This document shows positions 52,469 to 59,883 of a DNA stretch of 64,000 bases, one piece after another (the first letter of the stretch is position 1; each line of letters opens with the position of its first letter). This stretch comes from Akkermansiaceae bacterium. Lineage in GTDB: Bacteria > Verrucomicrobiota > Verrucomicrobiia > Verrucomicrobiales > Akkermansiaceae. The notes below the pieces were generated by a model that saw only the letters and a list, made by a program, of their open reading frames with translations, ran no database searches and had not been told where the DNA came from. The DNA is taken from the NCBI GenBank assembly GCA_019634595.1, contig JAHCBC010000002.1:124001-188000 (forward strand), written 5' to 3'. Made by a program: the position numbers and the translations under genes.

Positions 52469-52499
52469 AACGGGGGCGGGGAGGCAACGTGGCCTCCCC
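52469..52499 (-). terminator. Probable terminator of leuA
   Basis: An 8-bp stem, GGGGAGGC (52478-52485) with GCCTCCCC (52492-52499), lies 10 bp past the leuA stop. On the minus strand it is followed by GCCCCCGTTCTTT, a weak T tract. Confidence 0.5.
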
Positions 52500-52509
52500 A
52501 CCGGATATT

Positions 52510-54195
52510 TCAAGCCCGCAGCAGATTCCACGCGGTGACCAGGGCCTTCAGGCCCGCCATCTCGATGGATGGATCGACACCCGCACCCCAGATCAGCCGG
52601 CCGTCATCCGCCTGCAGTTGGACGTAGGCCGCCGCGTTCGCGTCAGAGCCTCCGCGCACCGCGTGGGAACGGTAGTCCGTGAGCTTGAAGTTCTTCAGTC
52701 CCGCTTCCTCCAGCGCATGGACGAAGGCATTGATGGGGCCATTGCCAAGTCCGGTGATGTCGCGCTTTTCCCCATTCAGCTCGACGGTCGCGTTGCACTG
52801 CACCTGCCCGCGCTCCGTGGTGTGGTGGCCCAGCTCATAGTCCAGCACGGCCAGCGGCGCGTCGATGTTCACGAACTCGCGGAAGAACGCGTCGCGGATC
52901 TCATCCGTCGAAAGCTCACGGCCCAGCTCGTCCGCCAGATCATAGATGCGCTTGCCCACCTGCGGGTGCATCGTCTTCGGCAGGTCGAAGCCATGCTCGC
53001 GGTCCAGCACGTAGGCGACGCCGCCTTTGCCGGACTGCGAGTTGATGCGGATGATCGCCTCATATGAACGGCCGATGTCCTGCGGGTCGATGGTCAGGTA
53101 GGGTACGCCCCACGGCACGTCCGGGTCCGCGGCGGTTTCCTTTTCCCGGCGGTCCAGGCCCTTCTTGATGGCGTCCTGGTGGGAACCGGAGAAGGCGGTG
53201 AAGACCAGCTCGCCCGCGTAGGGCTGCCGCTCCGGCACCACCAGCCGGGTCATCCTTTCATAGACATTGCGGATCGACTGCAGGTCGGAGAAGTCCAGTC
53301 CGGTTTCGATGCCGTGGCTATTCATGTTCAGTGCCACGGTCACGATGTCCAGGTTGCCGGTCCGCTCCCCGTTGCCGAAGAGGGTGCCCTCCACGCGGTC
53401 CGCGCCGGCCATCAGGCCCAGCTCGGTGGCGGCCACGCCGGTCCCGCGGTCGTTGTGCGTGTGCAGGGACAGGATGACGGACTCCCGCCGGTGCAGGTGG
53501 CGGCCCATCCACTCGATCATGTCGGCATGGATGTTCGGCGTGGTCCACTGCACGGTGTCCGGCAGGTTGATGATCATCTTTCTCTCCGGGGTCGGTTCCC
53601 AGACGTCGATGACCGCGTTGCAGATCTCCGCCGCGAAATCCAGCTCCGTGTCCGAGAAGGACTCCGGGGAATACTGCAGCACGACCTCCGTACGCGGGAT
53701 GGTCGGCACCAGTTCCTTCACCAGCTCCGCACCCTCGATGGCCACCTGCTTGATGGAATCCCGGCTCGCGTCCCCGAAGGTCACGCGGCGCTGCAGGGGT
53801 GAGGTGGAGTTGTAAATGTGGACGATCGCCCGCTTCGCGCCGTCGATGGCCTCGAAGGTGCGGCGGATCAGGTGCTCCCGCGTCTGCACCAGCACCTGGA
53901 TGGTCACATCCTCCGGGATGCGGTTTTCATCGATCAGGCGGCGCAGGAAATTGAACTCCGTCTCCGCGGCGGACGGGAAGCCCACCTCGATCTGCTTGAA
54001 GCCGACGCGTACCAGCAGGTCGAAGAACTCGAGCTTCTCCTCCACGGACATCGGCTGCGGCAGGGCCTGGTTGCCATCGCGGAGATCGACCGAACACCAT
54101 TCGGGGGCGGCGGTGATCGTTTGGTCCGGCCACGTGCGGTCGGGCAGGGACACCGGCGGGAATGGCCGGTATTTCTTCAGGGAAGTCGGATTCAT
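52510..54195 (-). CDS. leuA: 2-isopropylmalate synthase (long form)
   Basis: A 561-residue enzyme that condenses acetyl-CoA with 2-oxoisovalerate, the first committed step of leucine synthesis. WCSVDLRDGNQALPQPM is the catalytic/metal-binding start of the HMGL-like TIM barrel, SLHTHNDRGTGVAATELG carries the metal-ligand histidines, and GTLFGNGERTGNLDIVTVAL is diagnostic. The C-terminal LeuA regulatory domain (from about 440) includes the leucine-feedback region. KKYRPFPPVSLPDRTWPDQ at the N-terminus marks the long LeuA type. A Leu-rich short frame upstream may control it by attenuation. Confidence 0.96.
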   Translation of the reverse strand: MNPTSLKKYRPFPPVSLPDRTWPDQTITAAPEWCSVDLRDGNQALPQPMSVEEKLEFFDLLVRVGFKQIEVGFPSAAETEFNFLRRLIDENRIPEDVTIQVLVQTREHLIRRTFEAIDGAKRAIVHIYNSTSPLQRRVTFGDASRDSIKQVAIEGAELVKELVPTIPRTEVVLQYSPESFSDTELDFAAEICNAVIDVWEPTPERKMIINLPDTVQWTTPNIHADMIEWMGRHLHRRESVILSLHTHNDRGTGVAATELGLMAGADRVEGTLFGNGERTGNLDIVTVALNMNSHGIETGLDFSDLQSIRNVYERMTRLVVPERQPYAGELVFTAFSGSHQDAIKKGLDRREKETAADPDVPWGVPYLTIDPQDIGRSYEAIIRINSQSGKGGVAYVLDREHGFDLPKTMHPQVGKRIYDLADELGRELSTDEIRDAFFREFVNIDAPLAVLDYELGHHTTERGQVQCNATVELNGEKRDITGLGNGPINAFVHALEEAGLKNFKLTDYRSHAVRGGSDANAAAYVQLQADDGRLIWGAGVDPSIEMAGLKALVTAWNLLRA

Positions 54196-54286
54196 GGAAA
54201 AATGGAAATGAGACGGATTTTGGAAAAGGAATGGCCGCGCCGAAAAGATGGGCGTGCCGGGGAACGGAAGTGAAGGAAAGAAATGG

Positions 54287-54388
54287 TCAGCGGGAGGCCA
54301 ACCCTAGAAGAAGGGTGAGGCTGCTTGGAAGTGTCCCGGTGAAATTCACTGCGCCGCCAAGGTAAGGAGGCCCGGCCGCCCCGTCCAT
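54287..54388 (-). CDS. Possible leucine leader peptide (attenuator)
   Basis: A 33-codon frame (ATG 54388, stop 54287-54289) ends 91 bp before leuA. It contains seven Leu, five of them within seven codons (S-L-T-L-L-L-G-L-A) using CTC, CTT, CTT, CTA and TTG, none the CTG that dominates in this genome. The Leu codons overlap an ACCCT/AGGGT hairpin, and a second imperfect hairpin (GGCACGCC with GGCGCGGCC) followed by a T-rich stretch lies between it and leuA. The arrangement matches classical leu attenuators, but conservation is untested. Confidence 0.5.
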   Translation of the reverse strand: MDGAAGPPYLGGAVNFTGTLPSSLTLLLGLASR

Positions 54389-54430
54389 GAGAATTTTCCG
54401 GGGCCTGCCGCCTTCGTGGATTCTCCTTTG

Positions 54431-54636
54431 GCGCGGCAGCGTCATGGAGTGCGGCAGTCCCTGCCGCTATCAGTCCCAGGTGGGACTTTCCCTGAAGTGA
54501 AGAAGCCATCCGCAAGTTGGGGCGTGGTGATTTCCACCACATCGTCCGGCTGGTGCCATCCACTCCCAAAGCGGCGGAGGGCCGCCGCACTCCATAAGCT
54601 GGCGCAATACCCGCGCACCCCCATGACGGGGCAGCG
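54431..54636. repeat. BIME-like composite repeat, copy 3 of 3
   Basis: Same orientation as the 34600-34812 copy: GCGGCAGCGTCATGGAGTGC start, GCGGCAG-TCC-CTGCCGC hairpin, linker with ACTTTCCCTGAAGTGAAGAA and CACATCGTCCGGCTGGTG, and CCGCCGCACTCCATAAGC end. It lies between lpxA and the leuA leader region, in the 445-bp gap 54196-54640. Confidence 0.85.
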
Positions 54637-54640
54637 CGCC

Positions 54641-55429
54641 TTATCTCGTAATCCCCCGCTCCGACTGCTCGATGAACTTGATGAGATGCGCCACTTGTGG
54701 CACGGAGGCTTCGTGCGTCGCCTTCAGGGAGCTGAGGGCGTTCGCCATGTTGCCGTCCTTTTTCAGGAACAGCTTCTTGTAGGCGAACTTCAGCGCCTTG
54801 ATGTCCTCCTCCGGGAAACCCCGGCGCTGCAGGCCGATGAGGTTCACCCCGCGGGTCACGCCCGGATTGCCGTCCACGATCATGAACGGCGGCACGTCCT
54901 GGATGATCTTCGACAGGCCGCCGACGATGGAGTGCATGCCGATCCGGCAGAACTGGTGGAAGCCCGCCATGGCGGAAAGGATCGCGTGGTCCTCAACCAC
55001 CACGTGCCCGGCGATGCCCGCGGAGTTCGACAGGATGATGTGGTTGCCGAGCTGGCAGTCATGCGCCACGTGGGAGTAGCACAGGAAAAGATTGTGGTCG
55101 CCGATGCGGGTCGGCGTCTCCGCCACCGTGCTGCGGTGGATGGTCGTGTTTTCCCGGAACACGTTGTGGTCGCCGATCTCCAGGAAAGTCGGCTCCCCGA
55201 GGTACTTCAGGTCCTGCGATTTCATCCCGATGGCCGCGAACGGGAAGAACTCGTTGTGCCGGCCGATCTTCGTGTGCCCCTCCACCACCACGTGGGAGTG
55301 AAGGATGCTGTCGTCACCGATCTCCACATTCGCCCCGACCACGCAATAGGGACCGATGCGGACATTGTTGCCGATGTGCGCGAGCGGGGAGACGATGGCG
55401 GTGGGGTGGATCACGCGCCAATCAGGCAA
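54641..55429 (-). CDS. lpxA: Acyl-ACP:UDP-N-acetylglucosamine O-acyltransferase
   Basis: A 262-residue left-handed beta-helix protein with hexapeptide repeats (IGNNVRIGPYCVVGANVEIG...). The catalytic His is H123 in YSHVAHDCQLG, and GHVVVEDHAILSAMAGFHQF carries acyl-chain ruler positions; the C-terminal helical domain follows (GLQRRGFPEEDIKALKFAYK). It performs the first step of lipid A synthesis in the cytoplasm, showing a Gram-negative envelope. No other lpx gene is adjacent. Confidence 0.95.
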   Translation of the reverse strand: MPDWRVIHPTAIVSPLAHIGNNVRIGPYCVVGANVEIGDDSILHSHVVVEGHTKIGRHNEFFPFAAIGMKSQDLKYLGEPTFLEIGDHNVFRENTTIHRSTVAETPTRIGDHNLFLCYSHVAHDCQLGNHIILSNSAGIAGHVVVEDHAILSAMAGFHQFCRIGMHSIVGGLSKIIQDVPPFMIVDGNPGVTRGVNLIGLQRRGFPEEDIKALKFAYKKLFLKKDGNMANALSSLKATHEASVPQVAHLIKFIEQSERGITR

Positions 55430-55467
55430 AACCCCGGCCCCTGTGGCGAGTGGAAATTTCCGACCGG

Positions 55468-58400
55468 TCAGGGATGCTTCAACCGATAGAACGCCTTCGG
55501 CTGGGGAGGCTCCGGATCGGTGAAATCCAGAAGACCCTCCGCATCGGGGGTGGAGGTTTCGACATCTTCCCAGAAGATGAGATCCACGGAGCGCTGGATC
55601 TTGTAGGGCCGGGCGGGGATCGCACTGAACCTCACCTTCTTCGGCCCTCCACCCAAGGTGGAGATTTCGGCAGGCCGTGGGTTGAACCCGAAGGGGCCGC
55701 TTACCTCCACCATGACCTGAAATGCGGAGGTCGCCCCGTGGGAATCCCTAACCGTGATCGGAAACTGGTCGGCACCGGAAAAACCGGCTTTCGGCTGGTA
55801 GGTGAGATTTCCGGAGTTGAGGGCGATGCTTCCGCCCATCGCCGAGCTGGCTCCTGTCTCCGCGATGGTCACGGGATCCCCCTCAGGATCCGAAATCCCG
55901 AGCGCGGCGGTTCCGGCGGACAGGGACAAGCCAGTCTGGTAGTGGGTGCCCAGCAGCCCGCCGGTTGATACGGGAGGCAGATTCGGGTCCGTCGTAAAGG
56001 AGCCAACCGTCGTCGTGGACGCGCCACCTTCATTGTTCGCCGTGAGCCGGTAGTGATAGGTGCGGCCCGGCAGCAGCCCGGTGAGGGGTAATGAGAATGG
56101 TGTGGCGGATGAGGCATTGTCAGGGGCCAGCTGGATCTCCGCGGAATGCTCCCACGGCTGGTTGACCCCATACTCAATGTAGGCAAGGCTGGCGGACCCA
56201 TGCGGATTCACGCTGCCTTCCGCATTCGCGGTGAAGCGTCCGGTGGCCGCCACCCCGCCGTTCACCAGCGCCGGTGGCGCCGGGGCCGCCGGATCATAGA
56301 CATACCACTCCCTTCCTTCCCTCTCCGTCATCGCGGTGAAATAAAGTTTCTGCCCGATGACCGTAAGGTCCAGCGGCCTCGAACTCCCCGAGTCCCCCGT
56401 GATGTCATGGACCATCCGCGTGCCTGCTTCGGTGCCGTCGGTCTGCCACAGCTCCGCACCATTCACCCCGTCGTCGGCGATGATATATGCCAGAGAACCG
56501 AGGACGGCGAACTGTTGCGGGGTGTACTCAGGCGTTGAGGTGGCGGGGCCTGGGTTAACGTCCTTGATCATTCTGGTTCCCCCTGGTGTCCCATCGGTTC
56601 TCCAGAGTTCCCGGCCATTCCGGTCCTCATTGGTGAATATGACATAGGGCCCCAAGGAGGCGGGCGTACGTGCCCGGGCGGAGTATTCGCCCGGCTCATC
56701 GGTCGGGATGGAGGTGAGGGGAAAGGTGCCAACTCCCGTTCCATCGCTTCTCCAGAATTGCCAGTCATTCGGCCCCTTGAGTGCGGTGAAGTAAATAATC
56801 CCGTCCTTCAGAAAAGGGTCGCTGATCACACTCGACTGATTACCCGGATAAACATCCACCACCATGGTCGTCCCGGCGCTGGTTCCGTCCGACTTCCAGA
56901 GTTCGTTCCCATTTGCGGCTGTTGTGGCGGTGAAGTAGATCGTACTCCCGATGGTAGCGACATAGGATGGCGAACTGGACGCGGATCCGGAGTTAACATC
57001 TCTCACGATCACGGTTCCCGCCGATGTTCCATTGCTTTTCCACAACTCAGTGCCAGATGAAGTGGTGCAGGCGAGGAATAACGTGCTTCCCACGGTCGCC
57101 AGCAAAGTGGGGTTTGATGCGCCGGAGCCCGGACTGATGTTTCTGACCATCACCGTCCCGGCGGTGGTTCCGTCGGTTTTCCAGAGTTCTCTGCCGTTGG
57201 TGCCGTCGTCAGCGCTGAAGTAGAGCGTGGATCCGATGACCGCCAATGCGGCCGGATAGCTGGGGGCGCTGCCAGGATTGAGATCCTTCAATAGCACGGT
57301 TCCCGCTTCGGTGCCGTCACTTTTCCAAAGTTCTGTACCGTTGGTGCCATTGTCCGCGCTGAAAATCACAAGGCTCCCTAATCTGGTGAGGTCTCTCGGA
57401 TTGCTTGCCAAGCCACCTGGCCGGATGTCCTTCACCATCAGTGTTCCCGCAGCCGTGCCATCTGTCTTCCAGAGCTCGACCAGTGATCCGCCCCCGGAGG
57501 CCGCGAAGTAAAGATGGGTTTCGGTCAGCAGAATCGGAGGGCTCGGGAGCGCGATACTCCCGCTCTCCCCATTTTGGATATCCTTGAGCATCATGGTGCC
57601 TCTCGGAGTTCCGTCGCTTGTCCAAAGCTCCCTGCCGCTCCGGCCATCGTTGGCGGCAAGAAGCACTTTTCCTCCCAGCGAACCCAGGAAGGTGACGTTA
57701 CCGGAGTTTGCCCCGGGGTTGATGTCCCTGAGAAGATGCGTGCCCTCAGCCGTTCCATCACTCGTCCATGGCTCGAAGCCCGTCCCCACGTTCCCATTCA
57801 GAAATAGTCTCGTTTTGGTCGCCATCATCGTCCTGGTTTCCCCCCCATTCGGATATCCCAAGCCGGTATTCCTGACTATCCTTGTACCGTCTTCGGTACC
57901 GTCCGAACGCCATAGCTTGGCGTCCGATGCGCAGATAAAATAAACGACCGATCCCATGGCGGACAAAAACAACGGACTACTACCTGAAGACCCGGAAGCG
58001 ATGTCCCTGACCATCATGGTTCCATCCGGCGTACCATCACTCTTCCAAAGCTCGGCTCCGTTGAGATTGGTCGTGGCGCTGAAGTAGAGCTGATCTCCCA
58101 CGGCGGCGAACGAACCCGGCGAACTGGCGGCCGCGCCCGGATTGATGTCTTTCAGAAGTGTGGTCCCTTCCGGGGTTCCGTCGGAAATCCAGAGCTCGTG
58201 ACCGGTGGTTCCATCGCTCGCCGAGGCATAGAGAAGGGACTCCGTTGCTATGAGGTTGTGGAAGGATGCAGTTGAGACAGTACTCGGGAATTCCTTGACC
58301 AGCACCGTACCGTTAGGGGTCCCATCGCTCTTCCACAGTGTTTTTCCACCGTTGCAGATGAAGAAAATCCGTGATCCCACGACACTCAGGGATTTGGGAA

Positions 58401-59085
58401 AGGACGCATTTTGTCCGGGCGTGATATCCTTTACGATAAAGGTGCCTTCGGAAGTTCCATCGCTGCGCCACAACTCGGTTCCACTGGTGGCGTTCCTTCC
58501 CGCGAAATACATGATGCCATCAAGCAGCACGATGTTCGACCCCTGCCCCGATGAACTCAATGAATTCGTCAGGCTTACGTCGGAACGGACCAAAGTGGTC
58601 CCTTCGACAGTTCCATCCGATTTCCAGAGACCACCCGCATTGAAGAAGAGCTGGCCTCCCACACACGTCAACAATGAGGCATCGTTGAAAGCCCCGAGCT
58701 TCACGGTTCCCTCGGCTGTCCCGTCGGTTTTCCAGAGGTTACGATAATAAGTCCCATCCGATGCGACGAAAAATAGGCTGCTCTCCACTGCGGTGAAATA
58801 CCCCGGACTACCCGAAGCGGTCCCGGGCAGCAGATCTTTCAGCATTACGGTTCCCGTGGGGGTACCATCGGACTTCCATAGTTCCGTTCCGTGAGTAACC
58901 GTGGTGGCGGAGAAGAAAACGTAGCCCCCCATTTCGCAATAGCCTGCCGGGTTGGAGCCTGCCGCGGTTCCACCGGGAAAGATATCCTTCACCATACGGG
59001 GAATGGGAGCCCCCGTCGCGATGGCTGAAGCAAACACGGCAATCAAACAGATAATTCGGCGTAAAAAACAGGCTCGGTTCAGCAT
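55468..59085 (-). CDS. Giant secreted ELWxxDGT-repeat protein
   Basis: 1205 residues from ATG 59085 (MLNRACFLRRIICLIAVFAS), which places the signal peptide at the N-terminus. Eighteen copies of an ELW(K/R)(S/T)DGT-x-x-GT motif spaced about 45-50 residues run through the first ~940 residues, forming beta-propeller-like blades. They are followed by a fibronectin III-like domain (LLPGRTYHYRLTANNEGGAS) and a cadherin-like Ig module (SDPEGDPVTIAETGASS ... FPITVRDSHGATS). There is no PEP-CTERM signal. It is probably an extracellular or surface adhesin-like protein. Confidence 0.88.
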   Translation of the reverse strand: MLNRACFLRRIICLIAVFASAIATGAPIPRMVKDIFPGGTAAGSNPAGYCEMGGYVFFSATTVTHGTELWKSDGTPTGTVMLKDLLPGTASGSPGYFTAVESSLFFVASDGTYYRNLWKTDGTAEGTVKLGAFNDASLLTCVGGQLFFNAGGLWKSDGTVEGTTLVRSDVSLTNSLSSSGQGSNIVLLDGIMYFAGRNATSGTELWRSDGTSEGTFIVKDITPGQNASFPKSLSVVGSRIFFICNGGKTLWKSDGTPNGTVLVKEFPSTVSTASFHNLIATESLLYASASDGTTGHELWISDGTPEGTTLLKDINPGAAASSPGSFAAVGDQLYFSATTNLNGAELWKSDGTPDGTMMVRDIASGSSGSSPLFLSAMGSVVYFICASDAKLWRSDGTEDGTRIVRNTGLGYPNGGETRTMMATKTRLFLNGNVGTGFEPWTSDGTAEGTHLLRDINPGANSGNVTFLGSLGGKVLLAANDGRSGRELWTSDGTPRGTMMLKDIQNGESGSIALPSPPILLTETHLYFAASGGGSLVELWKTDGTAAGTLMVKDIRPGGLASNPRDLTRLGSLVIFSADNGTNGTELWKSDGTEAGTVLLKDLNPGSAPSYPAALAVIGSTLYFSADDGTNGRELWKTDGTTAGTVMVRNISPGSGASNPTLLATVGSTLFLACTTSSGTELWKSNGTSAGTVIVRDVNSGSASSSPSYVATIGSTIYFTATTAANGNELWKSDGTSAGTTMVVDVYPGNQSSVISDPFLKDGIIYFTALKGPNDWQFWRSDGTGVGTFPLTSIPTDEPGEYSARARTPASLGPYVIFTNEDRNGRELWRTDGTPGGTRMIKDVNPGPATSTPEYTPQQFAVLGSLAYIIADDGVNGAELWQTDGTEAGTRMVHDITGDSGSSRPLDLTVIGQKLYFTAMTEREGREWYVYDPAAPAPPALVNGGVAATGRFTANAEGSVNPHGSASLAYIEYGVNQPWEHSAEIQLAPDNASSATPFSLPLTGLLPGRTYHYRLTANNEGGASTTTVGSFTTDPNLPPVSTGGLLGTHYQTGLSLSAGTAALGISDPEGDPVTIAETGASSAMGGSIALNSGNLTYQPKAGFSGADQFPITVRDSHGATSAFQVMVEVSGPFGFNPRPAEISTLGGGPKKVRFSAIPARPYKIQRSVDLIFWEDVETSTPDAEGLLDFTDPEPPQPKAFYRLKHP

Positions 59086-59099
59086 GGATTGGGAACCGA

Positions 59100-59128
59100 C
59101 ATACAATCAGGACGCCAATTGATGTCAA
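59100..59128 (-). promoter_or_regulatory. Candidate promoter of the ELWxxDGT gene
   Basis: On the minus strand a perfect -35 box TTGACA (59123-59128) is followed 17 bp later by TGTATG (59100-59105), a weak -10. Transcription would begin only about 7 bases before the ATG at 59085, a very short leader. Confidence 0.45.
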
Positions 59129-59225
59129 CCCCACGAAGATCTCACGGTCTTCCGAATGATGTCATACCAACAGATGCATGTCGGATGCGTCACTTGCATG
59201 CTTTCCGCAGCCGGACGGCATTATG

Positions 59226-59642
59226 TCAGAATCTGACCGCCCGCGCCACCATCCCCATCACCACGAATACGACCAGCATAAGGCAGGGGACGAGAGCGAG
59301 CTGGAGGAGAAAGAATTTCAACACGTGCCAACCGTCATCGGACCGGTCGTTCTCCCGGGAGATCTTCTCCTGTTGCCGCTTCAGTCTGGCATCAAAGTAG
59401 CCGAGGCCGAGAGTCCCTACCATGGATCCGATCATCCAAAGTAAGAGCACCAAGCCATGCATTTCCCGAAAGTTGCCAGTCACCCCCAATTTCCGGAGTA
59501 CGACAAACGCCCCGCCCACCAGCAGGATCAACCCAGAGACAAGGGCCGTCGGCATGAGCCATACGAAAACGCGGAACCATGCCACCGCCGCGTTGCCCTC
59601 ACCCGCTGGCGCGGGCTCATCCTGTGGTGGCTCCTCGATCAT
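59226..59642 (-). CDS. Small membrane protein of unknown function
   Basis: 138 residues from ATG 59642 (MIEEPPQDEPAPAGEGNAAV); the frame stays open further upstream, but that part overlaps a repeat remnant. Three to four hydrophobic helices (VFVWLMPTALVSGLILLVGG, LVLLLWMIGSMVGTLGLGYF, FFLLQLALVPCLMLVVFVVM) with a charged loop (LKRQQEKISRENDRSDD). Function is unknown. Confidence 0.6.
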   Translation of the reverse strand: MIEEPPQDEPAPAGEGNAAVAWFRVFVWLMPTALVSGLILLVGGAFVVLRKLGVTGNFREMHGLVLLLWMIGSMVGTLGLGYFDARLKRQQEKISRENDRSDDGWHVLKFFLLQLALVPCLMLVVFVVMGMVARAVRF

Positions 59643-59719
59643 ATCTCCCGACCGGAGATCATTGGCCGGGGCGGATGCGGCAGGCAAGAACTCGATCGGT
59701 TTGGTGAGAGGTGGGATGA

Positions 59720-59751
59720 CTCCGCCGTAGCGCCATGACGGCTGGGAAGAT
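59720..59751. repeat. Remnant of the 26-kb dispersed repeat
   Basis: CTCCGCCGTAGCGCCATGACG followed by GCTGGGAAGAT resembles GCGCCATGACGGCTGGGGAGAT of the copies at 26213 and 26738. The rest of the 241-bp gap 59643-59883 shows nothing recognisable. Confidence 0.5.
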
Positions 59752-59883
59752 GGCGGGGAGTTCGCCGGGCAAGGGATTGAAAGTTCATCGCGTAGGGGGG
59801 AGATTCGGCAGGTAGAGCGGGCCGCTGCGGCCATGGGGGCCGCGTCTGTCAACCGGGAGACCGGCAAGGAGGGCGAGCCACGT

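Noticed and set aside
55468..59085. CRISPR-like or satellite repeat
   Set aside because: The repeats are at the protein level (ELWxxDGT) with diverged DNA and no regular spacer-repeat structure.
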